Both the position numbers and the translations under genes were made by a program. A stretch of 64,000 nucleotides of DNA from Flammeovirgaceae bacterium BBD 1991-12 (GTDB lineage Bacteria; Bacteroidota; Bacteroidia; Cytophagales; Cyclobacteriaceae), in NCBI GenBank assembly GCA_001657315.1, contig LYSV01000049.1:1-64000 (forward strand), read 5' to 3'. Position 1 is the stretch's first letter, and every line of letters starts with the position of its first letter. Below, piece by piece: positions 55,934-63,762 of the stretch. The notes under the pieces were generated by a model. It worked only from the letters and a program-made list of their open reading frames with translations, had not been told where the DNA came from and ran no database searches.

Positions 55934-58900
55934 TTAACTCAGGTGGGCATCTGTATCTTTTACCGCTTTGTTGGCCACTTCCGAGGGTGTAAACTTAAAG
56001 TAGGCTTTAAAACACTTGGTAAAATAAGAGGGGTCAGTAAATCCTACCTGATAGGCTACCTCGGAAATGTTGATATCGTCTGCCTTCTGGAAGATGTCCA
56101 GTGCCCTTTTCATACGCATGGCCCGGATAAACTCTCCTGCTGACTGCCCGGTCAGAGCCTTAAGCTTACGGTGAAGCTGCATCCGGCTCATTCCCATCTG
56201 ACGCTGAAACTCTGTGACATTGAACTGATGATCGGAAATATGCTCTTCAACGATCCCGGATACTCTCAGTAGAAATTCTTCTTCACGGTTTTCAACGATC
56301 GCCTCACTGGGCTCGGTTAATATTTCCTTTCTCAGTCTCGACCGGATTTTTACCCTCTGCCCTATCAGGTTGGAGATCCTGAGCTCCAGTTCATTCATAT
56401 CGAACGGTTTGCTCACGTATTCGTCAGCGCCAACGTTCAATCCCTCCATGCGCGACTCGTCATCTGCCCTTGCAGTAAGCATGATCACCGGAATATGACT
56501 GGTCTGTTCATTTTGCTTTATCCTTTCAGTAAACTGCATACCATCCATTTTAGGCATCATTACATCCGTAACAATGATATCCGGGATAAGCTCAAATGCC
56601 AGTTGCTCACCTTCCTGGCCATCAGCAGCTATTAATATATCATATTTATCCGAAAGGCATTCCCTTATATAATTCCGTAGTTCGGCATTGTCTTCCACCA
56701 CCAGTATCAGGTGCCGGTTTTCATTTCTTACCCCGGTCAGGTCGCGCACCAGTTCATGGCTCACTGACTCATTGGTATCAGCGCCTGCAGATAACGGATT
56801 CAACAGTTCTATGGGTATTTCAACAGTAAAGGCTGAACCTCTGCCCTGCTCACTTTCCACATTGATGGTGCCATTGTGCAGGTCAATCAGCTCTTTTGTT
56901 AAGGCGAGACCGATGCCACTTCCTTCGTTCTCCTTTGTAGTGGATGAATCAACCTGGTAGAACCGGTCAAACAGCTTTTTCAGACTCTGACGCGGAATAC
57001 CTGAACCGGTGTCGGTAATGGATACCTTGAGCATGTGAGTGTTGTGGTCAGAAGCAAAACTTATAGCCGCTTTCATGGAAACCTCTCCGCCCTTTGGCGT
57101 GAATTTAAAGGCATTGGACAATAGATTATACACTATTTTTTCAAGCTTCTCCTCATCAAAATACACCTGTGCCTTTTCTGTAACATCAAAGCTGAAGTCA
57201 ATTGACTCCTTCTCGGCCAGTTCTGAAAATGATTTGGCGATCCTCCTGAAAAAATGACCTATATCACCAATATCCACCTTCAGTTTCATTTTACCAGCCT
57301 CCAGTTTGGCAAGGTCCAGCAACTGATTGATAAGGTCCAGCAGACGTTTGGCATTCCTTCTCATAAGGTCCAAATCCTGCCGTTCCTTCTCATCGATATG
57401 CTCATCCCTTGCCAGCTTTCTTTCCAAAGGGCCAAGAATTAGGGTAAGAGGTGTACGAAATTCATGGGATACATTGGCAAAGAACCGGGACTTCAGTTTA
57501 TCCATTTCCCGTAATTTTTCTGCCTGGATGGCCAGTTGTTTGGCCTGCAGGGATAGTTCGCGGGTTTGGTTCTTGATCTCTTCGGTCCGGTCTTCCACGG
57601 CTCTTTCCAGTCGCTCCTTATCCCTTGTCAGTTGATGTGAACGCCACTTGACGATCAGGAAGATCCCAAAGCCGACCAGGCATGTGTACAGGGAGTAGGC
57701 CCACCAGCTTCTGTACCATGGCGGCAATACCGTAAAATGGTAAAGGGTTTCATTGGTTACATTGCCATAGGCATCCCTTGCCTTTACTTTAAACGTGTAA
57801 TTCCCTTCCCAAAGGTTGTTGTAACCCACGGAGTTATTACGGGTCCAGTCAGACCAATATTCGTCAAAGCCATCAAGCCGGTACTGGTATTCATTATTCT
57901 CAAGGTAATCATAGGAGGGGATACTGAAGTTAAAGCCCAGAGAGTTTTGTTGAAAGGTAAGGGGTTCACCCTTCCCGGAGCCTGCACCGTTGCTCACACC
58001 CTTGTGCCGAACCTGGGTGATCAGTACCTCCGGAGCAGTTTGGGTCAGGGGAATACTCTTGTCATACCTTATTAGCCCTGAGGGTCCGCCAAACCATACG
58101 ATGTCACCTTCAGAATAGATATCATTAAAGGTGCTTTTGCATAATTCAAGCAGTTTCGTGTTTTGCCAGTGATAATCCCCGTTTTCAAAAACACCATATT
58201 CAAATACCCCGGCATTATCAGAATATATCCAGATATTCCCATTCTGTTCTTCTTTCAGACCGGCTACACGCATGTCCAGCTTTTTGTTGTTCAGGTATTC
58301 TACCTGATACATGATATCCTCACATTTCCACAAAGCACCTTGTGAAACTACATACGTACCGGTTTGGGTGGTATAAATACGGCTGCGCGAGATCTCAAGA
58401 CCCGGGGGCAGTTCCAACCTGCGTATTCCTTCGAAGGACAGCGTATCGTTATGAATCTTCCTGCCGGATACCTGAAACAGCCCCCCTGCTCCCGCAATCC
58501 AGATATTGCCGCTATCATCCTCAGCCAGTGCATAAACCTCCCCGAATTTTTCAACATCCCTGACCTTCAACCATTTCACCTCTTTATCACCTATTTTCAT
58601 AGCCATCAGGCCTCTGAAGCCGCCTGCCACTACCAGATTGGGAGTAAACCTTGAGCTGACCATATCCATGATATTGACAAAAGCTGAGGTGATCGGCTTC
58701 AGGCTGGTGTGATGTAAAACATAAAAACTGTAAGGACCTCCTATCAGTAGCTTGTCACCGGCGCGTATCATGGCCGAACAGCCCACCTTTACTTCTTCCA
58801 TGCGCCTGAATGTGGGGTGGACCCCTCCCTCAAGGCGAAAGAGACCTGTAGAGGTGCCTACATAAAGTTTTTCTTCATAGCGGGCAATCTTCTGCACAGA

Positions 58901-59917
58901 TCCATCAATGCCAAGGTCATTGGACATAAACGAAACACCACTGTTTATTTCTATCCTTGCTATTCCGTTCATGGTCAGGACCCACAGTCCGTCCTGATTG
59001 TCCACAAACAATTGCAGGGTTTCATTGGTAGGAAGGCCATTGGAGGTATTAAAATGATTGAGAATACGGCCTTTTTTGTTGAGAACAAAAACACCATTTT
59101 TTCTGGTAGCTATGGCATATTTGTCAGTCCCGATCTTTTGAGCTGAATATACCTGACTCTTTCCCAGTAGTGTATCGGCGTCGTTCGTAAAGGGTGTCAC
59201 CTCAACCCCGTCAAACAACAGTAATCCTTTAAAAAGGTCTGCTACAAGTATCCGCTGTTCATCAAACTGCATTATTCCACGGACGATATAGTCGGCCAGT
59301 TTATCTCCGTTATCCAGCGGCTGGAACCTACCATCGTAGTAGCTTTGCAGGCCTTTTCTGAATTGCCACAAATAGATCTTCTGATCCGTTTCGAATGAAA
59401 AAAAACCTCCAGCATCTGCTTTGATTGATTCGCCAGGCTTATCATGAATGAAAACCAAAACGCGGAGCTCAGTAACAAAATAGACCCTGTCATCCCTGAA
59501 GTGAATGGCGCTAACAAGTCTGAATTTATCCTTCTGATGATTTATGCTGTCCGACAGGGAAGTATACTGATAATCTCCTGAAGGGGTGACACTCAGATAA
59601 CCGAACTCCTTCTGTCCACCCACATAAATTCGTCCATCAGAACGAACCTTTATGCAATGAGCCGGAAGCTTTCCAGGAAGCTCTATAATCTGCCATTGGG
59701 AACCGTCAAAGATCAAAACACCATTTTCATTGGCAATATAGATCACCCCATCCTCTCCCTGATCAATATCCGTACTTTTTGAATGGCCATTATATTCACC
59801 AGGTGTAAAGACTTTAATATGCGGAACACCCATCTCGGATCTGCCGGGCGGCACGCTGTAGAGATAACCAAAGCTCAGCAGCAGCCAACTAAGTAGTATA
59901 CAGGATTTTGGGATCAT
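55934..59917 (-). CDS. Hybrid two-component system regulator (propeller sensor, kinase, receiver, AraC)
   Basis: 1327 residues from ATG 59917 (frame open to 59989; a -7 element at 59949-59956 supports the inner start). Signal peptide SCILLSWLLLSFGYLY, a periplasmic two-propeller sensor ~35-650 (many GLWVLTMNGIARIE-like repeats), Y_Y_Y domain ~665-730 (YRLDGFDEYWSDWTRN), TM ~740-760, HisKA with His818 in NVSHEFRTPLTLIL, ATPase (NLLSNAFKFTPKGGEV, GSGIGLALTKEL), receiver with Asp1118 in IIVTDVMMPKMDG, and AraC HTH at ~1215-1315 (VAYQVGFTDPSYFTKCFKAY). Such proteins sense glycans or other ligands and act on genes without a separate regulator. No polysaccharide-utilisation genes are adjacent. Confidence 0.93.
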   Translation of the reverse strand: MIPKSCILLSWLLLSFGYLYSVPPGRSEMGVPHIKVFTPGEYNGHSKSTDIDQGEDGVIYIANENGVLIFDGSQWQIIELPGKLPAHCIKVRSDGRIYVGGQKEFGYLSVTPSGDYQYTSLSDSINHQKDKFRLVSAIHFRDDRVYFVTELRVLVFIHDKPGESIKADAGGFFSFETDQKIYLWQFRKGLQSYYDGRFQPLDNGDKLADYIVRGIMQFDEQRILVADLFKGLLLFDGVEVTPFTNDADTLLGKSQVYSAQKIGTDKYAIATRKNGVFVLNKKGRILNHFNTSNGLPTNETLQLFVDNQDGLWVLTMNGIARIEINSGVSFMSNDLGIDGSVQKIARYEEKLYVGTSTGLFRLEGGVHPTFRRMEEVKVGCSAMIRAGDKLLIGGPYSFYVLHHTSLKPITSAFVNIMDMVSSRFTPNLVVAGGFRGLMAMKIGDKEVKWLKVRDVEKFGEVYALAEDDSGNIWIAGAGGLFQVSGRKIHNDTLSFEGIRRLELPPGLEISRSRIYTTQTGTYVVSQGALWKCEDIMYQVEYLNNKKLDMRVAGLKEEQNGNIWIYSDNAGVFEYGVFENGDYHWQNTKLLELCKSTFNDIYSEGDIVWFGGPSGLIRYDKSIPLTQTAPEVLITQVRHKGVSNGAGSGKGEPLTFQQNSLGFNFSIPSYDYLENNEYQYRLDGFDEYWSDWTRNNSVGYNNLWEGNYTFKVKARDAYGNVTNETLYHFTVLPPWYRSWWAYSLYTCLVGFGIFLIVKWRSHQLTRDKERLERAVEDRTEEIKNQTRELSLQAKQLAIQAEKLREMDKLKSRFFANVSHEFRTPLTLILGPLERKLARDEHIDEKERQDLDLMRRNAKRLLDLINQLLDLAKLEAGKMKLKVDIGDIGHFFRRIAKSFSELAEKESIDFSFDVTEKAQVYFDEEKLEKIVYNLLSNAFKFTPKGGEVSMKAAISFASDHNTHMLKVSITDTGSGIPRQSLKKLFDRFYQVDSSTTKENEGSGIGLALTKELIDLHNGTINVESEQGRGSAFTVEIPIELLNPLSAGADTNESVSHELVRDLTGVRNENRHLILVVEDNAELRNYIRECLSDKYDILIAADGQEGEQLAFELIPDIIVTDVMMPKMDGMQFTERIKQNEQTSHIPVIMLTARADDESRMEGLNVGADEYVSKPFDMNELELRISNLIGQRVKIRSRLRKEILTEPSEAIVENREEEFLLRVSGIVEEHISDHQFNVTEFQRQMGMSRMQLHRKLKALTGQSAGEFIRAMRMKRALDIFQKADDINISEVAYQVGFTDPSYFTKCFKAYFKFTPSEVANKAVKDTDAHLS

Positions 59918-59948
59918 TATACCTTTCTGGATCAATGTAAAAGTATAA

Positions 59949-59956
59949 CAAATGTA
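59949..59956 (-). promoter_or_regulatory. TAnnTTTG-type -7 element for the hybrid regulator gene
   Basis: On the minus strand this is TACATTTG, a full match to the -7 consensus, 31 bp before the ATG at 59917. No convincing -33 element. It would give a short leader and argues for the inner start codon. Confidence 0.4.
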
Positions 59957-60097
59957 ACGTTTCCTGCGGCTGCAGGTTTGAAATTGCATCCCAACTACTG
60001 GTAGTTATGTAACACATCATAGCGTATCACCAGTCCCGGCAATAATTTTTATCCCATTTTATGGAACCTGAACAGGCACCGGCCCGTTTAAATACAT

Positions 60098-60151
60098 ATG
60101 AGTTACAATTATCCTATATTCGTCTGTTGTTGTACTTGTTACATAGATTAG
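60098..60151 (+). CDS. Cysteine-rich leader peptide of the cysM operon
   Basis: 17 codons from ATG 60098 to TAG 60149-60151, peptide MSYNYPIFVCCCTCYID. Codons 10, 11, 12 and 14 are all TGT (Cys), in a protein too short to fold. It is followed 45 bp later by a terminator hairpin and 107 bp later by the first gene of a cysteine-synthesis operon. A ribosome short of Cys-tRNA would stall at 60125-60139; one that is not would reach the stop codon and cover the antiterminator strand at 60154-60161. This is how amino-acid leader peptides work. Known families: trp, his and leu leaders in Proteobacteria and polycysteine leaders in mycobacteria. Expression here is inferred. Confidence 0.75.
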   Translation: MSYNYPIFVCCCTCYID

Positions 60152-60203
60152 GCGAAAGGTCATTGTAATAGATTTAGGTTATTGAAAAAAGTCTGGGCCT
60201 TTC
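60137..60203 (+). promoter_or_regulatory. Competing RNA pairings of the cysteine attenuator
   Basis: Two mutually exclusive pairings can be drawn. Antiterminator: GAAAGGTC (60154-60161) with GGCCTTTC (60196-60203), 8 pairs including one G-U; it would use up the 5' arm of the terminator. Protector: TGTTACA (60137-60143) with TGTAATA (60164-60170), 7 pairs with one G-U, enclosing the antiterminator strand in its loop. Drawn by eye; no energies were computed. Confidence 0.6.
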
Positions 60204-60223
60204 CATTCGGGAAGGCCTTTTTT
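60196..60223 (+). terminator. Rho-independent terminator in the cysM leader
   Basis: 9-bp stem (60196-60204 with 60209-60217, one G-U pair) with an ATTC tetraloop, followed directly by six T (60218-60223). It lies 35 bp before the cysM ATG, and the only plus-strand reading frame before it is the Cys-rich leader peptide. So it terminates transcription within the leader, not after a gene: an attenuator. Confidence 0.85.
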
Positions 60224-60258
60224 AGTCTCCCCGGATCCGGACAGGTCTTTTTTGGATC

Positions 60259-61194
60259 ATGATTACAACAGCATCAACACTCCGGCAAGAGATTGAAAAC
60301 ATAGGAAGCTTCATTGGAAATACTCCCCTTTTTCCTCTGAGCAGCCTCACCATGAAAACAAGCGTAAAGCTTTTCGCAAAACTCGAATGGCAGCAGTTTG
60401 GCGGAAGTGTAAAAGCACGGCCTGCTTTCAACATTTTCAAAAATGCAGTTGAAAAGGGTCTTCTTTCCGAGGATAAAACACTTTTGGACGCATCCAGTGG
60501 AAATACAGCTATTGCCTACGCTTCCATTGGAGCAGCGCTAAATATACCCGTAACCATTTGCCTTCCCGCCAATGCTTCCCACGAAAGGAAAGATATGCTA
60601 AGGGCACTCGGTGCCGCGATCATTCTCACTTCGGAGTTTGGTTCCACTGATGAGGCTCAGGAGACTGCTCTTGAATTGTACCGGTCCGACCCGGAAAAAT
60701 ATTTTTATGCGGATCAGTACAACAATTCCGATAACTGGAAGGCTCACTATCACGGAACCGCCGAGGAGATCATTGAACAAACGGAAGGTCAGATCACACA
60801 TTTTGTGACGGGGCTTGGCACCACAGGCAGCTTCACGGGCATTGGAAAAAAACTGAAGGAACGCATCCCGGAAATAGAATTGATCGCGTTGCAGCCCGAC
60901 TCCGCTCTTCACGGAATGGAAGGCTGGAAACACCCCGAGACCGCCCGGGTACCGGGTATTTTTCAACGTGACCTCGCCGATCATTACCTGGAAATTGATT
61001 CCGACGAGGCCATGAACATGCTTAAGCTCTGCGCACGAAAACAAGGACTGATGATCAGCCCCTCTGCCGCAGCCAACCTGACCGGAGCTCTCAAAATAGC
61101 TGAAAAAATCGACCAGGGTGTAGTGGTCACTTTATTCCCGGACAATGCCGAAAAGTATTCCGACGTACTAAAAAGCCTTTTCGCCAATGACTGA
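60259..61194 (+). CDS. cysM: PLP-dependent cysteine synthase of the CysM/CysK family
   Basis: 311 residues, normal for the family. PLP Lys52 in FGGSVKARPAFNIFK; phosphate and substrate loops DASSGNTAIAYASIG and VTGLGTTGSFTGIGK; the C-terminal SPSAAANL motif holds the Ser that binds the PLP ring. Context decides the role: the next three genes encode a JAMM protease, a ubiquitin-like sulfur carrier and its activating enzyme, the mycobacterial CysM-Mec-CysO-MoeZ set in which CysM uses O-phosphoserine and thiocarboxylated CysO. I infer the same here; use of free sulfide with O-acetylserine is the alternative. The stop overlaps the next start by 8 bp. Confidence 0.92.
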   Translation: MITTASTLRQEIENIGSFIGNTPLFPLSSLTMKTSVKLFAKLEWQQFGGSVKARPAFNIFKNAVEKGLLSEDKTLLDASSGNTAIAYASIGAALNIPVTICLPANASHERKDMLRALGAAIILTSEFGSTDEAQETALELYRSDPEKYFYADQYNNSDNWKAHYHGTAEEIIEQTEGQITHFVTGLGTTGSFTGIGKKLKERIPEIELIALQPDSALHGMEGWKHPETARVPGIFQRDLADHYLEIDSDEAMNMLKLCARKQGLMISPSAAANLTGALKIAEKIDQGVVVTLFPDNAEKYSDVLKSLFAND

Positions 61195-61621
61195 TATGGT
61201 CAAAAGCATAGAGATCAGTTCTTCAGCATGGAACGTAATGAAGGCAGATGCTGAATCCCGCTTTCCCAATGAATGTTGTGGCTTTTTCTATGGCATGGAA
61301 GGAAGCATCAGAAAAGTGGATCGTGTACTGGTTGTAAAAAACAGCAAAAAAGGTGACCAGCGAAGGAGATTTGAAATATCGCCTGAAGATTACCTCAAAG
61401 CGGAATTGTATGCCGTGCAGCATGATACTGATCTTTTGGGAGTGTATCATTCCCATCCCAATCACCCGGCCAAACCTTCCACACATGACCTGGCACAGGC
61501 GGCACCTGTCTTTTCCTATATTATAATAAGTGTGGTAAACGGAAAAGTGGATGAGATCACTTCATGGCAGTTGAACGACCAGTCAGTATTTGACAAAGAA
61601 GAAATAACGATAAGTAAATAA
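61187..61621 (+). CDS. mec: JAMM/M67 metalloprotease, Mec-like
   Basis: 144 residues from ATG 61187 (overlapping cysM by 8 bp; ATG 61196 is also possible). JAMM active site complete: Glu29 in FPNECCGFFYG, and the HxHx7SxxD motif His88, His90, Ser98, Asp101 in HSHPNHPAKPSTHD, which binds Zn2+. In mycobacteria Mec frees cysteine from the CysO-cysteine adduct; related proteases (QbsD, HcyD) trim residues after the GG of their sulfur carriers. Both jobs are possible here because this operon's carrier has a seven-residue extension. Cytosolic. Confidence 0.92.
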   Translation: MTDMVKSIEISSSAWNVMKADAESRFPNECCGFFYGMEGSIRKVDRVLVVKNSKKGDQRRRFEISPEDYLKAELYAVQHDTDLLGVYHSHPNHPAKPSTHDLAQAAPVFSYIIISVVNGKVDEITSWQLNDQSVFDKEEITISK

Positions 61622-61629
61622 ATTTCAAA

Positions 61630-61923
61630 ATGGCAAAAGTAATTATCCCAACTCCGCTGCGTAAATTTACCGGAAATCAACGGTCACTGGCAACCAGTGG
61701 TGTCACAGTAAAAGAAGCTATAACCGATGTAGCCTCCAGTTTTCCAGATCTGCAAAAGCATCTGTTCGATACGAACGGAAACATCAGGGATTTCGTAAGG
61801 ATCTATGTGGGTGAAGAAGACATCAAGGTACTCGACAACGAGTCCACGAGACTATCCGAAGATAGTGTGGTCAGCATTATACCGGCCATTGCCGGGGGAT
61901 CAGACAAAAACCTACAGCAGTGA
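61630..61923 (+). CDS. cysO: Ubiquitin-like sulfur carrier protein, CysO/MoaD/ThiS family
   Basis: 97 residues. Beta-grasp sulfur-carrier features: VIIPTPLRKFTGNQRSLATS, TVKEAITDVASSFPDLQKHL, FVRIYVGEEDIKVLD, DSVVSIIPAIAGG. The GG that is adenylated and thiocarboxylated is at residues 89-90, but the chain continues with SDKNLQQ; typical CysO, MoaD and ThiS end at GG. So cleavage is needed before activation, probably by the JAMM protease encoded upstream. The stop overlaps the GTG start of moeZ. The gene lies 8 bp after mec. Confidence 0.92.
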   Translation: MAKVIIPTPLRKFTGNQRSLATSGVTVKEAITDVASSFPDLQKHLFDTNGNIRDFVRIYVGEEDIKVLDNESTRLSEDSVVSIIPAIAGGSDKNLQQ

Positions 61924-63059
61924 TAAATTTCAGTAAAGCCGAGCTGGAAAGATACAGCCGGCATCTCATTATACCGGACTTCAATATTGAGGGCCAGCGC
62001 AGGCTCAAGGAAGCCCGGGTACTCGTCGTAGGCACCGGTGGGCTTGGCGCTCCCCTGCTGCAGTATCTAACGGCTGCGGGAGTCGGAACCATAGGCATCG
62101 TGGATTTTGATATAGTGGATGAATCCAATCTGCAGCGGCAGGTATTGTTTTCAGTGAATGATGTGGGCTCTTCCAAAGTGGAAGCGGCCGTAAAACGGCT
62201 CAGAGCGCTGAACCCCCATGTTCAGTTCAATATCCACAATGTTCGACTTACTTCAGAAAACGCTTTGAACATCCTGCGGAATTACGATGTAGTAGCCGAT
62301 GGTACTGACAACTTTCCGACACGCTATTTGGTCAATGACGCATGTGTAATTCTGGATAAGCCGAATGTCTATGCCTCCATTTTCCGTTTTGATGGTCAGG
62401 TATCTGTTTTCAACTATGTGAATGAAGATGGTGAACGTGGACCCAACTACCGGGACCTCTTTCCGGCCCCTCCTCCTCCCGGACTGGTACCCAGTTGCGC
62501 CGAAGGGGGTGTGATAGGGGTCTTGCCAGGGATAATAGGTAGCCTGCAGGCCAATGAGGTTATCAAGGTTATCACCGGTATAGGAGACCCTCTGACGGGC
62601 CGGTTATTCCTTTTTGACGCCCTTACGTTTGAAACCAGAACCGTCCGGCTGGTGAAGGACCCGGACCAAAAGCCAATCACTGCACTGATAGACTATGAGA
62701 TCTTCTGTGGTATGAATGGCGAAGAAAGCGAGGAGGATCCTGTGAAGGAAGTGACTGTATCAGAGCTGGCGGCCCTGCAAAAGGAAAGCAACAGCTTCCA
62801 ACTGATCGATGTCCGTGAACCTTACGAATTTGAAATTGCGCAAATTGGAGGCACACTTATTCCTTTGGACCAGATTGAGGAGCATGTAAATGACATCTCA
62901 TCTGATAAAAAGGTGATCATACACTGCCGTAGTGGAGTAAGAAGCGCACGCGCCATTCGCACCCTCGAGAAAAAGTACGGCTTCAACAATCTCTACAACC
63001 TGAAGGGAGGCATACTGGCCTATGCGGAAGAAATAGATGATAGTTTGGCGAGATATTGA
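61920..63059 (+). CDS. moeZ: ThiF/MoeB-type activating enzyme fused to rhodanese, MoeZ-like
   Basis: 379 residues from GTG 61920, overlapping the cysO stop by 4 bp (GTGA). N-terminal E1-like domain: ATP-binding VVGTGGLGAPLLQYLTAAGV, NLQRQVLFS, DNFPTRYLVND, and Cys193 in VPSCAEGGVIG. C-terminal rhodanese ~280-375 with active Cys336 in IIHCRSGVRSARAIRTL. No CxxC pairs, so no structural zinc site, as in the mycobacterial MoeZ group and unlike E. coli MoeB. It adenylates the carrier GG and transfers sulfur to form the thiocarboxylate. It may serve several carriers. Last gene of the operon. Confidence 0.94.
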   Translation: MINFSKAELERYSRHLIIPDFNIEGQRRLKEARVLVVGTGGLGAPLLQYLTAAGVGTIGIVDFDIVDESNLQRQVLFSVNDVGSSKVEAAVKRLRALNPHVQFNIHNVRLTSENALNILRNYDVVADGTDNFPTRYLVNDACVILDKPNVYASIFRFDGQVSVFNYVNEDGERGPNYRDLFPAPPPPGLVPSCAEGGVIGVLPGIIGSLQANEVIKVITGIGDPLTGRLFLFDALTFETRTVRLVKDPDQKPITALIDYEIFCGMNGEESEEDPVKEVTVSELAALQKESNSFQLIDVREPYEFEIAQIGGTLIPLDQIEEHVNDISSDKKVIIHCRSGVRSARAIRTLEKKYGFNNLYNLKGGILAYAEEIDDSLARY

Positions 63060-63136
63060 GGAATTCACCGATCGGTTTCCCAAACAGACCGGTTGGCTCT
63101 ACATAGAATTGATTATATTTGAAAAAAGCTGAAAAA

Positions 63137-63412
63137 ATGTCAAAATTCACAATAACGGTGGATGACGCTCAAATAGAGAGATTTATTCTTAACATGTTAA
63201 GTCTTTTGAAGAATAATCCCGGAATAAATTTCAGGAAAGAAGGAAATAACTTCGTGATTACCACTGATGTTGAAAAAGAAAATCTGATGCTGGCCGGTGA
63301 GCCTTTGACATGGGAGGAACTAGTGGCAGACATCACTAAATCGGAGGAACAATATCAAAAGGGCGAATTCCTTACTTCACAGGAATTAAAGGACAATGCC
63401 AAAAGCTGGTAG
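63137..63412 (+). CDS. Antitoxin-like small protein paired with a RelE/ParE toxin
   Basis: 91 residues from ATG 63137 (an in-frame TTG at 63119 is less likely). A short N-terminal segment (FTITVDDAQIERFILNMLSL) and an acidic end (PLTWEELVADITKSEEQYQK, GEFLTSQELKDNAKSW) that resembles the toxin-wrapping tails of RelB/ParD-type antitoxins. It is called by context: the next gene, overlapping by 17 bp, is a RelE/ParE toxin. Confidence 0.75.
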   Translation: MSKFTITVDDAQIERFILNMLSLLKNNPGINFRKEGNNFVITTDVEKENLMLAGEPLTWEELVADITKSEEQYQKGEFLTSQELKDNAKSW

Positions 63413-63734
63413 AACTGTTTACCAGACTGTCTGGAATAAAACCCCTCAAAAGAGACTTAAGCAGATACACGATTATATCAAGTACAAAAAACTTGAACCA
63501 TTGAGCGCTGAGCGATTGACAAATGAACTAATCAGCTTTGGTGATAAGCTATGTATTTCACCCGGCAGTCGCCTGATCATTAAAGAACTTTCAAATGACC
63601 GGTTTACATACAGAACTGCAACGTATAAAAAAGTATATCGATTCATTTTCAGGATCAATGAAAAGCGTAGGCAAGTAATAATTACCAACCTGTTTCACAA
63701 TAAAAGAGACCCTGCCAGATTAAGGAAATATTAA
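63396..63734 (+). CDS. RelE/ParE-family toxin
   Basis: 112 residues. RelE/ParE fold pattern: VWNKTPQKRLKQIHDYIKYK helices, then strands LIIKELSNDRFTYRTATYKK, VYRFIFRINEKRRQVIITNL and the end FHNKRDPARLRKY. Toxins of this family cleave mRNA on ribosomes (RelE) or poison gyrase (ParE); the branch is not clear. Overlaps its antitoxin gene by 17 bp, the typical coupling. Confidence 0.85.
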   Translation: MPKAGRTVYQTVWNKTPQKRLKQIHDYIKYKKLEPLSAERLTNELISFGDKLCISPGSRLIIKELSNDRFTYRTATYKKVYRFIFRINEKRRQVIITNLFHNKRDPARLRKY

Positions 63735-63762
63735 GGCTTTCCAATTAATTGAAGCTACAAAG

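Noticed and set aside
60062-60196. SAM or other known riboswitch in the cysM leader
   Set aside because: No motif of the known sulfur-related riboswitch classes was recognised. The Cys-rich leader peptide explains the terminator better.
60231-60240. CCGGATCCGG perfect palindrome followed by a second T6 run, as a second terminator before cysM
   Set aside because: A 10-bp palindrome without a loop gives at most a 4-bp RNA stem, and the T run starts 6 bases later; too weak for termination. It could be a protein-binding site, but nothing supports that.
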